DNA of 64,000 nucleotides, taken from contig JAXQJY010000032.1 in the NCBI GenBank assembly GCA_037042185.1, positions 2,170,001-2,234,000 of the forward strand, read 5' to 3'. Position 1 is the stretch's first letter. Every line of letters begins with the position of its first letter. This DNA is from Sordariomycetes sp. S80-01Y. Lineage: Eukaryota; Ascomycota; Sordariomycetes. The translations under genes and the position numbers were made by a program. The notes beneath the pieces are model-generated. The model did not search any database, was not told the DNA's origin, and worked only from the letters and a program-made list of their open reading frames with translations. This document shows positions 1-10,085 of this stretch, one piece after another.

Positions 1-337
1 CAGAGGCGTACTTTTCGTGCAGTGCGGAGAGGAATGACTGAGAGTTGCCTGTTCGGCGGGTTAGGCGGATAAAGGACGCTGCCGTTGGGGACTTGGAAAG
101 ACCTGTCTGTGGTGAGTGTCTGCGGAGGTACTGAAAATAGATGGCTGGCGTACATTCAAAGTAACGGACACCTTTGTGGGAGCCGTCGTGTTTGCCGCGG
201 GCTTGGTCGTCCCATTCTACGCCGAGCCAGAGGCCGGATGTGCCCTCCACCTCACCTAGGTAACGGACGGTGCACAGAGCGGTGTCGTAGGACAGCCGCT
301 GGCCAATGTAGTTCAAAGGGTGCGATTTGCATTGCAT
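1..337 (-). CDS. PAC2: Tubulin-folding cofactor E-like protein, CAP-Gly domain (partial, runs off left edge)
   Basis: Only the N-terminal part is in the window. Hand-splicing gives exon 1 at 337-154, an intron at 153-103 (GTACGC..ACAG) and exon 2 from 102 to the window edge. The joined frame begins with a CAP-Gly domain: it reads YIGQRLSYDTALCTVRYLG, then LWLGVEWDD, then the family hallmark GKHDGSHKGVRYFEC, and after the intron LSKSPTAASFIR. This arrangement is that of tubulin-specific chaperone E (yeast Pac2), which with the other cofactors folds and dissociates the alpha/beta-tubulin dimer in the cytosol. The LRR and ubiquitin-like parts expected in the family would lie outside the window. 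The start at 337 is the nearest in-frame ATG to the domain, but the frame stays open further upstream, so a longer N-terminus or an earlier exon is possible. Other CAP-Gly proteins are a weaker alternative. Confidence 0.8.
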   Translation of the reverse strand, partial: MQCKSHPLNYIGQRLSYDTALCTVRYLGEVEGTSGLWLGVEWDDQARGKHDGSHKGVRYFECTPAIYFQYLRRHSPQTGLSKSPTAASFIRLTRRTGNSQSFLSALHEKYAS

Positions 338-625
338 TGCTACATGGACGATTTGAGTGCGCTCCGTCGAAGTTTGGAGTGGGATGGTGGATGAAACTGG
401 GATTGCTGAGCGTGGGTGAGGCAAGGCAGCCGGATTGACGAGAATCATGTTCCCACTTTGATCAACACTATGAAGACTACTTGTACCAACAGTTGCTGCC
501 TGCTCATGAAAATGCGACATGCAAGACGACTACAGCTTCATTCGCCCATGACTAGTCTTGCCGAGGTCCATGACGAGTTTTGCATCATTTCCGGTGATGT
601 CGTAAATTGCATTCGAGGTTACCAT

Positions 626-1703
626 CTACAGCTTGCTCTTCGCGCCATCTACGACCTTGATCAGAGCCCTGCCGTTGCTTAAGGCAACCTTTCCACCCTC
701 AACTTGAACGACAAAGCGGATTTCCTCGAAGCCGTCCTTGACATCGCCCGTCCTCCAGGCCTGCGTCACCAACTTGTCGCCTGGCTTGACCGGGCTGGCG
801 AATCTCGCCTGGTAGTCCTTCATGTTCGCAGGGTCACCACCGCCAAAGGTCTTCAGCAGAGAGTGCGCAGTCGTGTTCCAAGAGTACAGTCCGTGCATGA
901 TGGCACCGCCGAAGCCCATCTTCGCGCCCGGCTCAGGCGTAGCATGTAGCGGGTTATAGTCGCCATTCAGACGGTACAGGAGCGCACTCTCCGCAGTGGT
1001 CTGATGCTCCAGCGTAGCGTCGGGCTGCTTGCCCTTGGGAGGCGGGAAGTTCTCCGTCGCCGGTCCCTTGGGACCGCCCCAGTTGCCCTGCGCGATGAAG
1101 AAGGCAGAACCTACGACGCGGGTGTACACCTCACCAGACTTGGCGTCGACGAGATCGGTCTGGGTTTCGACGACGGAGCCGGGACGGCCCTTATCGTAGA
1201 CGCCGAGGACCTTGGTGCGCGACTCGAAGGAGCGGCCTTCGGAGGTGGTGGGGAGGGGCTTGTAGAATTCGATCTTGCGCTGGCCGTCGACGACGCGGCG
1301 GGAGTCGAAGTCGGGGACGCCGGGGATCTTGACGGCCTTCTGCGCGGCGTAGAAGTCGACTACTTCCTGTGAGTCCTTCTTGAAGGCTGCCTGTTGTCAG
1401 CTAAGGTCGGGCGCGGCGATCGACTAGGAGCACACATACGGAGGATGATGGGGTAGGTCGGGAAGACGGAGAAGTTGGGGTGCAGCTCCTATCGATGGTT
1501 AGAGAAGGGTCGTCGGCGAACCGTACCACCATAGTAGCAGCACTGCTACCTTAGGAAAGATAGGTAGTCGAAAGGTAGCTTACGTAGAGGAAGTGCAGCT
1601 CATCAGCCGTTGCGCCAATGGTGTTGGCGAAGAGCAGCACATCTCGCTTCAGCCACGAAACGGGCACCGAGGGGTATTCGAAACCGACACCGGGCTCTGG
1701 CAT
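626..1703 (-). CDS. Peroxisomal MaoC-type enoyl-CoA hydratase 2 / dehydratase
   Basis: Three exons (1703-1584, 1440-1488 read downward, 1386-626) give a 309-residue protein that closes exactly in frame. The second acceptor used is the inner one (GCAG at 1390-1387), because only it joins to the family-like YPIILPFK. The C-terminal half is a hot-dog MaoC domain with the hydratase-2 motif GDYNPLH (Asp about residue 199, His about 204), followed by GGAIMHG. This fits hydration of trans-2-enoyl-CoA or a related (3R)-hydroxyacyl-CoA dehydratase, like the C-terminal unit of multifunctional Fox2 but standing alone. The last residues are AKSKL, a peroxisomal targeting signal type 1, so a peroxisomal location is inferred. 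Its substrate cannot be told from sequence. It lies 288 bp from the cofactor E gene, on the same strand. Confidence 0.88.
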
Positions 1704-2092
1704 GTTGATGGTTGTTGATGGTTTGCAATTGAATGGGGAGATGGAATGAAAGAGTCTGCAGCTTGCAACTCCGAGAGGACGCCTTTTACATGATGGGCAG
1801 ACAAGGCGGTGGTGGTTGCCGAAGGCGGCGAGGTTCATGGGTCGTGGGAGCTGTCAAGCCGAGGTACGTTGTGTGGGGAAGCTCGTCATTGCCAGGGGCC
1901 CCGGATTGGCCAAGGATTGCATCTTCAACGGTAGTCACAGACGGGATTCAGTGGACCGAGCGAAGACGCTGGACACGACAGCTCGTAGTGCCTTAGGTAC
2001 GGATACAGTGTTTTGCTGCAATCATCACTACTCAAGTAGGAAGTCGCAGTAGCAGACATGGTGGTCTCACCACACATTGGCTCCGTCCATAC
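1704..2092. other. Intergenic spacer
   Basis: This is the promoter side of the MaoC hydratase gene and the 3' side of the M28 peptidase gene. Open frames on the plus strand here have no recognisable content. Confidence 0.5.
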
Positions 2093-3562
2093 CTACACTG
2101 GGAAGGGAAGCACCGCGGGGCTTTTGTACCCATTCTCGCCAACACTCCTCACGCCAAAAATGACATTGTCAATCGACAACTCCACCGTCGTCGCGTCAAC
2201 ATCACCGACAAACTGAGAGTGCGTCCACTGCGGCGCATTTGTCCCTCTCCAGACCACCTCGTACCCTTTGACACCCTCCTCCGGCACCTTCTCCCACTTC
2301 AGCTTGGTATCATTGCCCAGTTCCGATGTATCGACCGACACATTGCGAGGGATGCCGGGAGCGTTGGCAAGAGACCACATCGCGGCCAGGTCAACCTTGG
2401 CGACTCGAGCGATGAAGTCGTAGTCGAGGAACTCTTCCAAGTCGCCGTACTGCACTCCATTCTCAACACGAGTGTCCTGGTGCTGGTGGTCAAAGTTCTC
2501 ATTCGGCTCGCAGAAGCGCACTGCCGCCTCGTATCCGGCCTCGAGGAAGGCCCTGTGGTCTCCTCCGCGCAGGAAGCGATCAAGACGGTAGATCATGGCA
2601 ATCTTCATGTCAGTCCACTTGTTGGCTGCCACCTCAGCAATGAAGCGGCCCAAGTTGCGAGATGGGGAGTCATTTTCGCCGCCGATGGTGAGCCGGGTGC
2701 TGGCGTCTTCCTCAGACTCAGTCAGCGGTGGCCCCTGGCAGAACATGCGGATGGTGTTGGGCTCCTTCTCGCCGCGAGACCCAGTGGAGCTGCCAACAAG
2801 GTCGACGTTGAGAACGCCCTCGATGTTGGCGCTGGAGTTCATGTAGGTACGAGCCATGAACGAGGCGCCCAGAAGGCCCTGCTCCTCTCCGGCGACGGCG
2901 GCAAAGACGAGAGTGGCGCGGTGCTTGCGCTTGGACATGATGCGGGCGAGCTCCATGGCCACGGCAACACCGGAGGCGTCGTCGTTCGCTCCAGGCTGGT
3001 CATCCCACCAGTTCAGCACATCTGACACTCGAGTATCGTAGTGGCCCATCGTCACGTAGAGACGATCCGGGGTGTCGACACCCTCCAATGTTGCTGCAAC
3101 ATTACTGATCTTGACTGGCTCGGGCACCCTGGTAGTCGGCTCTTGGATGTAGCCCGGGACCTCAACAGTCAACCTCCCCTCTGACTCCTCAGCATATCTT
3201 CTGAGCTCGGAGGCAATCCAGTCTCTCGCCGCGCCAATGCCGCGTGTGGTGCTGTTCTGCTGCGACAGGGTGTGGCGAGTTCCGAAGCTGACGAGCTTGG
3301 AGATGGTCTCCTTGATACTGTCCGCCGAAACCTCAGCGAGGGCAGCCCTGAGCTCCTTGTCGGGCAACTGGGGCTTCAGAATACCTCCAACATTGTCGCC
3401 AGGGCCAGGTGGAGGCCAATTGGCGTTGGGGCAGATATTGTAGTTCTTGTCGTACGCTGCTACAAAAGGTGGGAACTTCTCGGGAGTACAGACATCCCGA
3501 GCTTCGATGGAAGCACCATTGACGAGGGCTAGGCCTGCGAGAGCAAAGAAGAACCCTTTCAT
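2093..3562 (-). CDS. Secreted M28-family zinc aminopeptidase with C-terminal Fn3 domain
   Basis: An intronless gene of 489 codons. Residues 1-16 are a signal peptide (KGFFFALAGLALVNG), so the enzyme is probably secreted or vacuolar. The M28 domain shows its two-zinc ligands in order: GHYDTR (His174), GANDDASG (Asp194), AGEEQGLLG (Glu226/227, catalytic and ligand), NVDLVG (Asp254), and a final His in FDHQHQDT (359-361). These support co-catalytic zinc aminopeptidase activity on peptides. Residues from about 393 to the end form a fibronectin type III-like beta-sandwich, an architecture known for fungal 'probable zinc metalloprotease' M28 proteins. Asn-X-Ser/Thr sites (NSTT, NSSAN, NVSV) fit secretion. 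Specificity cannot be judged from sequence. A TATA-like element lies about 80 bp upstream of the ATG. Confidence 0.93.
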   Translation of the reverse strand: MKGFFFALAGLALVNGASIEARDVCTPEKFPPFVAAYDKNYNICPNANWPPPGPGDNVGGILKPQLPDKELRAALAEVSADSIKETISKLVSFGTRHTLSQQNSTTRGIGAARDWIASELRRYAEESEGRLTVEVPGYIQEPTTRVPEPVKISNVAATLEGVDTPDRLYVTMGHYDTRVSDVLNWWDDQPGANDDASGVAVAMELARIMSKRKHRATLVFAAVAGEEQGLLGASFMARTYMNSSANIEGVLNVDLVGSSTGSRGEKEPNTIRMFCQGPPLTESEEDASTRLTIGGENDSPSRNLGRFIAEVAANKWTDMKIAMIYRLDRFLRGGDHRAFLEAGYEAAVRFCEPNENFDHQHQDTRVENGVQYGDLEEFLDYDFIARVAKVDLAAMWSLANAPGIPRNVSVDTSELGNDTKLKWEKVPEEGVKGYEVVWRGTNAPQWTHSQFVGDVDATTVELSIDNVIFGVRSVGENGYKSPAVLPFPV

Positions 3563-5049
3563 CTTTGGCGAATAAATAATACTACGTGCGTAAAGCGGGC
3601 GAAAGTGAGATCAACCTCAAGATACGTGAGCTCACAGATCTTATATCACCCGTTCAAGAGACTAGGGAGGCTACCGTCGCAACGAACCGCGCCCAAGCCC
3701 TCTCCTACCCCTCTCCAACTTCTTGGTAATCACCAACGATGCCATCACACCTCAATTTCCTAACTTTCCCTGCCTATGAAATGCCGTCCGGCAGTGTCCC
3801 GTATCAAGAGCCGGTGCTCTCCACTCCCCACCAGCTGCCCCTTTAGGCAGGTCAGAGAGCCTGGATAGTTGGGGTAGGTGAACCGATATCAGACCCAGAT
3901 GTCTTCACCTCCGGAGATCGCAGGACTTGCTCTCACTTTAGCCGAACTTTTGGGAACTTGATCTTGGCATTGCTCGGGGATGACGACAACGATTATGTGA
4001 AGACCGTGAGCCCGCCAGGCACCCGCTGCTGGAGGATACCCCTAGATCGGACTTCTTACTACCAGTCTCCAATTTGGGCTCGACCTCTCGCTAGACGCAC
4101 TGGTTGAATCTTTGTAGATGGTGATGTGAGAAGATACTGAGAGGGGGTGTAGAGGCAATGGGGCTTCAGCGTGCCCTCGTGAAGGCAGCAAAGCTTGGAC
4201 TTGGTTTGTCCGCAAAACTCGGGCTGGCATCGGGGTGCAAGAAATCGACCGGGTGTCTTCTTCATCAGCCAGACTGAAATAGGTTCTGAGTGACAGGGCC
4301 AGACCTGTTGGAAACGTGCTTGCGTGCTAGCTAGATACCTTTATGGGAAGACGCGGACCCTTCCATTACTCACTTGCTTGTAGAGCTTGGCGACTGGCCC
4401 ATATCGCTATTTCCCCCATCCAGGGCCGATTACGCTTACTTTCCAAGCATTAGACTTATAAGGCCAGTCTTCGACAGGAAGAGGCGAGCGTAGTACCTTA
4501 ATTCTATTGGTATCGATATGCTTAGTCATTGTAAACATGGGTTTAATGTCAACATCGTTGCATTCTTCCCCACTCCGAGTCCACCACTAACCCCAGGAAA
4601 ATACCCAAGCGCAAGAAGCAATTTTCGCGAGAGTGGTCAATTGAGGCGTATTGGGCGTCTCCGCCGGCACAATGCCTACTTGCGAATGTGACCAGCTTTG
4701 CGCCGAGTTGATCTCGTTTGGCGTAACTCTCCAGAACCTCTCAACGAATCCCAACCTGCTTGATCGCCCAGCGTCCTCGAGTCCCAGCAAACCACCGGCT
4801 GCTGAGCCTTCCGACTTGAACTATGCATGCAATGCGCAGGAGAGACTTTCAACTAGATGAGGGGTGAGAGCTTAAACCATTGCTTACTGCAATCTCGGGA
4901 GTTTGTAGGTACACTCAACGCTTCTTTGTAGATATCTCTGTTAACACAACTAGAAAGGAAATAGGCTACGGCCTTGAAAGGAGTGTGGTCGCAAATATCA
5001 TAACGCCGCATCAGTGGTATCACTCAGAACCTCTCAAAAACCAGCAACT
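3563..5049. other. Intergenic region without recognisable gene
   Basis: About 1.5 kb between the M28 peptidase start and the end of the next minus-strand gene. Its frames are short (under 80 codons) and not protein-like. Apart from the proximal TATA-like element I see nothing distinct. Confidence 0.5.
3640..3648 (-). promoter_or_regulatory. TATA-like element of the M28 peptidase gene
   Basis: On the minus strand the sequence reads GTGATATAAG about 80 bp before the ATG at 3562. The position suits a core promoter, but no transcript start is known. Confidence 0.35.
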
Positions 5050-6366
5050 TCATCCGAACCGTCCCCGGCCGCGATCACACTCCTCGATGAACCGATAAAT
5101 GCCCTCGACGCCATCGAACTCGGTCGAACAGTGCTCGCCGGAGCTGATGGGGGGAGACATGCTCTCATAGCCTTCAGGTTCAGATAACCAAGGGTTATTC
5201 TCTTCAACTCCAGCAAAGGCCTCGTGCACGAACGAATCGTCCTCCAAAGATGATATCTCATCATATTCGTGTCCCGTCAAAGACCTGGCGGATCCTCCGG
5301 GCGACGTGAGCGTCTTATTGCCGTCGGGCGCGAAGGGAAACCTCAGGGCTACCGGCACGCCGGCCGCAGCGTCAAATTCCGGATCTTCCCCGACAATACC
5401 ACGCTGGATTCCAATGTCGTCGCAGAGACGATTGACCATCTCCGCGTCGACTCCAGGAAATCGGACTCGAAGAATGTTGTTTTTCTCCATCGCGATTGGC
5501 AAATCCCCTAATACCGCAAGCCTTCTCAAATCGGCATACACCGCTGTGAGATCTTGCAAAGCTCGGCCAAAATCGGCTGAGAGGATGTCAAGGAAGCCCT
5601 CAGTGTTGAGGTTGGTAGCTGAAGCGAGAGCCTCAGCGTTGAATCCGTGAACGTTCGAGGAGCCGGTGATGGCAGCGGCGAGGGGGCTCATGGCGGTAAC
5701 GGTAGGGCTGATCTGGAAATCGACGAAAGCTCCAGGAGCCGAGCGGGGAATGGCGCTCAGCTTGGACATAGCCTCGTCCTCAAGTCCCGACACGGCGCGG
5801 TACTGTCGCTCACCCCGAGGGCCAACACCATCATAACGGAGCTTCTGTCCCGAGAGAAAGAAAGCTCGCATTGCCTGAGAGACATTCTGCACGACTTGTG
5901 CCGGAGCGGCTGGGGAATGGGAGAAGTATCGAGCGCCGCCACCGATGCTATAGCCTCCGGCAGTGCGGGGCATGGCACCGCCGGTCAAATTCGGTCGAAG
6001 AGCGCTTGCAAACGGGGCTCGTCCGGAGAATTGCGCAACGCGGCGGGAGGTGTTCGATGAAGGGAGCTTCGATCGGTCGATTCGCGGGGCGGCCGATGAC
6101 TCGCCGCTGAGGTACCTCCTGACGACCCTGTTGATGTTCTTCGTGGTGCCGCTGGAGAACCATCGCGCGCCTCGCTTCTGCTGCTTCAGCACAGCAGCTG
6201 GGTGAAGTGGCTGTCGTCCCGTTCGGATAGGTATGTGCTCGACCTGTCCTTGGAGGGGACGCGCTACTGAAGCGACCTTGGTCCGTACCGCCGTTGCGGT
6301 CTTGGACACAGCAACTCGCAAGAGACGCAGGGTCGTTGGACCCCATATCGCCCCTACGGTTGCCAT
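5050..6366 (-). CDS. Conserved fungal protein of unknown function, mitochondrial-like N-terminus
   Basis: A single exon of 438 codons from the ATG at 6366. The frame is open for 139 further codons upstream, but those look like promoter sequence and the first good methionine is MATVGAIWGP. Residues 1-90 are rich in Arg, Ala, Thr and Ser with almost no acidic residues, as in a mitochondrial presequence. The middle holds Gly/Arg-rich disordered stretches and a central region around QVVQNVSQAMRAFFLSGQK that looks folded. The C-terminal 100 residues are acidic. As I recall, related sordariomycete proteins have sometimes been labelled 'casein kinase II beta 2 subunit', but I see none of the Cys4 zinc finger that defines CK2 beta, so that label looks wrong. 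Function unknown. Confidence 0.72.
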   Translation of the reverse strand: MATVGAIWGPTTLRLLRVAVSKTATAVRTKVASVARPLQGQVEHIPIRTGRQPLHPAAVLKQQKRGARWFSSGTTKNINRVVRRYLSGESSAAPRIDRSKLPSSNTSRRVAQFSGRAPFASALRPNLTGGAMPRTAGGYSIGGGARYFSHSPAAPAQVVQNVSQAMRAFFLSGQKLRYDGVGPRGERQYRAVSGLEDEAMSKLSAIPRSAPGAFVDFQISPTVTAMSPLAAAITGSSNVHGFNAEALASATNLNTEGFLDILSADFGRALQDLTAVYADLRRLAVLGDLPIAMEKNNILRVRFPGVDAEMVNRLCDDIGIQRGIVGEDPEFDAAAGVPVALRFPFAPDGNKTLTSPGGSARSLTGHEYDEISSLEDDSFVHEAFAGVEENNPWLSEPEGYESMSPPISSGEHCSTEFDGVEGIYRFIEECDRGRGRFG

Positions 6367-7949
6367 GTTGAAAGATGTCGTTGTTTCTTCTCCAAATGGA
6401 TGAAGAAGTGATGGTGAGGTCTTAAAGAGCGACACGAACAAGGCCCGGGTGCTTGGGGTCGGATGGCTTATATCACTGGATGCCCGAATTCGCCACATCT
6501 CGAAATCGCACCGCCACTCAGCCACGCATTGCGGGGACGCTAGTACGCTAGCGCCTATTCGAGCGTAGCGCAACTCTGCTGGCATTTTCTCCGTCACAGG
6601 AAATTTTTGGACTCTTCCTCCTTCAACTTTCTTCACGAGAGCTTTCTCAAGCTCCGTCCGAGGTGACGCGAGCGCGCCAGCCTCTGGTTGCATCTGTCCT
6701 ACATTAGGATTACTTGGTAAGTTTGTCTTCTTTATCTCCTCGAACATTCGTTTCATGATGATATCTTTCCACGAACAATCCAATGCCTACAAATACAATG
6801 GGGACACAACTATCTCTAGAATTAGTCTGACCAACCCCCGAACAGCATGACCTTGAATTCACTAAAGTCAAGACCTTTGCTAACCTTGGAAGCTACTATA
6901 TAGTCTATTACTTACCCTCAACGGGGTCGCGACCGAACACTGCTCTCAAAAGGTACGACATCACCGCATTCGCTCTTGCTTTCCCTCCCCCCTCTGGATG
7001 ATGAACAATTCGACACACAGGGATTCCTCATTCTTAATATATCATGTGGAGTTGTTGTAAACTTAGTTTCAGCCTTGTCTGACCAGACTCGATCTCAAAG
7101 ATTCTATCAAACTCACTTGGCGTGCCTTTGCTAACGAGATCTAATCAGGTACATATAACATGATTCCAAATTCCTCTGGACGCGTCGACCATATGATGAA
7201 AAATTGAACGAACGGGCGGACATAATCGAGCCTCGGTGCTTTCCTTCCCTGAGAAAGCAAGGCGTACAAACCTTGTGTTGGAAAGCGGCGGGAGCTATTG
7301 ATGATACTTCGTCACCTGATTGCGGCTTTGCAAACACATCTTGTTGGGATTATGTCGAGAGCTTAGACTAACATGCGTCCACTAGGTAAACAATGCAATT
7401 TTTCTTCTCTTCTCGGTGCTGCTCTCCTGATGAGCTGAAACGTATTCACACTGTTTGATCCGCAACCTTGTGTTACGGGATATGAACATATTTATCAACA
7501 TCTGATATTCGGTATGCTACCTTTATCTCCGTCATATCTGGCATCGTTGACTGATCTGTGGTAGAATGATTGCAGCGTTACTCCAATGCATTGGATGGTC
7601 CGAAGGCACACAGTTGCTAACGATCTTTCTAGGTAAGATCTAGACGCAGAAGTGTTGTGGTCAACTCAGTCGCAAGTATGTACACCCGCTCCCAAGCAAC
7701 CCTCCCCCCTTGCCATGATGACTCTATCTACTTTATCTACATTGCCTGAGTTCAGCGTGATGAACCAAATTTCACCTTGGAGAACTGATCCAATGCCCGC
7801 TCTATACACTGCGTTACCAGAGTCTAGATGTATCTAGTGGCTAACTCGAATGACAGTTCTACGCTTCGCCGTGTACGTTGCTTGGTAGTTCTCAATATCC
7901 AAAATATTCATCCAAGATTCCCAATTGCATCGCGTTCTTTCTTGTGCAA
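6367..7949. other. Intergenic region without recognisable gene
   Basis: About 1.6 kb, more AT-rich than its surroundings, between two minus-strand genes. All frames are short. I found no convincing splice-joined gene, RNA gene or repeat here. Confidence 0.5.
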
Positions 7950-9347
7950 TTACCTCTTTAATTGCAACCTTGCGTTCATACCCACGATGCACCGAATGAG
8001 GTCCCAGTCGTCGTTAGCACCCACCCAGTCCGTGACCACAATACCTGTACCCGCCGAGCCTACCTTTAGCTTCCTCGGGCCCTTCCCCTCCTCACCGTGC
8101 TTGATACACAAGTACTCGACGACAGCCGGATTGACCTTGGCCGCGATCCGTTCCGGCCAGCAGCTCGCATTGAAGAAGTTGCTCGCACTGAGGAAGTTGA
8201 CGAAGAAGGGTGGCTTCGACGCGTCTCTCTTCTCCAGCGAGCAGTGCTGCTCAGCAGCTCGCTCCAATTGCCCTCGAGAGAAATCTATCTTCTTCTCGAC
8301 GTTCTGACTCTCGGTCACCTCATAAAAGTCTTGCACGCGGATATGTCCACCTCCGATCTTGCCATCCTCACAGTTGTCCGGCCAAGCTTGCGCGTCGATA
8401 CCGAACCCCTTCCCATCCCAGCATTTCTTTAACTCAGCGTCCAGTCCAAAGCGACGCATAAGGACAATCTTTCCTCTCGCCTCGCCTAGCTTGGGCACGC
8501 GCGGCTCCGTCCACCAGCGGTCGCGCTTCTTATCGACGTAGGCCTTCTTGAGGTGCTTGCCCATCTGCTCGTCGTTGCCCTTGCCTGTTCCCTCCCGCTT
8601 TAAGGACATGATGACTGTCTCGGAGGGGTTCTTCTCAAGGAACTCGTAGAGATCGTTGCACATGTCGCCGAAGTACTTGTTTCCAGTCAATGAGATGGGG
8701 AACACAGAGTGGACGAGCGTCAACGTGTCGGATTCGGGCTCAGCGGAGACGCGGATGTCGAGGAAGCGGACGCCGTTGTTTAGCTGCTCAGGTACACCAA
8801 CAGCCTGACATCGGACCGATGGCAAAGCCTTGTAGCATGTCGGTGAATTGTGCGTGCCAGGGATGGACAGGATCTGGAGCGGCCAGTCGCCATCGAGCTC
8901 CTTCATCCACGCATTCAACCTCGCACTCGAAAACACCGCCAAATATGCACCCGTGGGCACATAAACGGCCGTCAGCTCATGCTTGCCGCCATCCAACTTC
9001 TTCATCGTACTGCTCTTCGAGTTGGGGCTGGGCACGTCGACCTCGTATTTGTGGTCCTCGGTCTTGAAGGTCAGACGGATGACTTCGCGGTCCGGATCCG
9101 CAGTGCGGACGTCCGTCTTCTTGGACTTGAAAGGGTCGACTTTGATGTTGACATTGTCTTTTTTGTGGGCATCACCCTTGACCACGGTCTTGGTAGAGGA
9201 GAAGTCGGTGGCATTGAGGAATCCAGAGATGGCCCCGATGGTGTTGGTTATAGCATCACCAGTTTGTTGCTTGTGACCCTCGAAACGCTCGACCGAAACG
9301 AGCTCGATGGGATGGATTGTGAGATTGCGGAGGGTGAGGTCAGCCAT
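7950..9347 (-). CDS. Phosphatidylinositol-specific phospholipase C, X-domain protein
   Basis: An intronless gene of 465 codons. Residues from about 155 onward form a PI-PLC X-type TIM barrel: SIPGTHNSPT carries the first catalytic His (166), NNGVRFLDIRV the metal/substrate Arg-Asp strand (about 192-200), and TLVHSVFP the second catalytic His (213). The large gap-free C-terminal part matches the single-domain bacterial or fungal kind rather than eukaryotic PLC-delta, since no Y, C2, PH or EF-hand part is present. The first 145 residues form a beta-rich N-terminal domain with no named family that I recognise. There is no signal peptide, so an intracellular role is inferred. The enzyme would cleave PI or a GPI-like substrate; the real substrate is unknown. 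A TATATA lies about 85 bp upstream. Confidence 0.88.
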   Translation of the reverse strand: MADLTLRNLTIHPIELVSVERFEGHKQQTGDAITNTIGAISGFLNATDFSSTKTVVKGDAHKKDNVNIKVDPFKSKKTDVRTADPDREVIRLTFKTEDHKYEVDVPSPNSKSSTMKKLDGGKHELTAVYVPTGAYLAVFSSARLNAWMKELDGDWPLQILSIPGTHNSPTCYKALPSVRCQAVGVPEQLNNGVRFLDIRVSAEPESDTLTLVHSVFPISLTGNKYFGDMCNDLYEFLEKNPSETVIMSLKREGTGKGNDEQMGKHLKKAYVDKKRDRWWTEPRVPKLGEARGKIVLMRRFGLDAELKKCWDGKGFGIDAQAWPDNCEDGKIGGGHIRVQDFYEVTESQNVEKKIDFSRGQLERAAEQHCSLEKRDASKPPFFVNFLSASNFFNASCWPERIAAKVNPAVVEYLCIKHGEEGKGPRKLKVGSAGTGIVVTDWVGANDDWDLIRCIVGMNARLQLKR

Positions 9348-10085
9348 CGTGGAGGCTCCGTGGACTCAATTGACTATCGAAAGACAGACGGGAGCTCTGA
9401 GAGGGGGGGAGCCAAGCAAGCTACGGTGAAGCTATATACACGATGCGGGACGCGCGGAGGGGCAGCGTCTGGCAATGGCCTGGAGAGGGGTCGAGGGTTC
9501 AGGGTCTGGATGCAGCTGAAATGTGGGTTGCTGTCTCTGCCATTGGGGATCGCTATTGGTGAAATCCGGTGGGAGCTAAATCCAACGGGAAAAGGAGCTG
9601 AAGGCGAAGCTTTTGATGATGCCGATATGTGGTTGGTGGCTGATGCTTCTAGTGGGGTTCTTTGGGGGCAGAAGGCGGCAGACCTGTGATGCAGTGACCG
9701 ATGAGCCAACAACCAGAGCAAACGTTGAGACCTGTCCAGATCTTACAATCACTCATAGCTTACTTCCGCTGCAGGCAGTCCCATATGGATCAATATCTGC
9801 AGGTTTTCTCGGAGACTAGACCTTCGCCAGCTTCGAGAACCGAGGTTACATTATGATCCGTCATGGAAAGTCTGGCCCACAGCAAAAGTGCCGGCTTTCT
9901 CCAATTGCGATTCCCCTCAAGCCACGCCAACCTAGCGACCTGATGACCGACAGGTTGATGTGCTTTCGAAAGTCCAAGCGAAGTACCTGAGCACTTGTGA
10001 GCCAGGAATTGACCATAAAGACAGCTGGCGGGTGCCTGTCAACCGAGTCTTCAACAGAGCCTCGGGCCCCTCACACGCCATCGCC
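9348..10085. other. Divergent promoter region
   Basis: A 738 bp spacer between the PI-PLC gene (minus) and the sterol dehydrogenase-like gene (plus). The antisense-like frames reaching into it have no protein-like features. Confidence 0.5.
9433..9438 (-). promoter_or_regulatory. TATA box candidate of the PI-PLC gene
   Basis: TATATA (palindromic) about 86 bp before the ATG at 9347, in the expected core-promoter range. It also lies in the shared spacer with the divergent sterol dehydrogenase-like gene. Confidence 0.4.

Noticed and set aside
2219-3025. Plus-strand frame of 268 codons over the M28 peptidase gene
   Set aside because: Exactly antisense to the peptidase, whose motifs are intact; no independent features.
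6367-6783. Upstream extension of the mitochondrial-like protein to an ATG at 6783
   Set aside because: The 139 extra residues look like translated promoter sequence; MATVGAIWGP makes a better N-terminus.
8850-9689. Plus-strand frame of 279 codons over and beyond the PI-PLC N-terminus
   Set aside because: Antisense shadow extending into promoter sequence.
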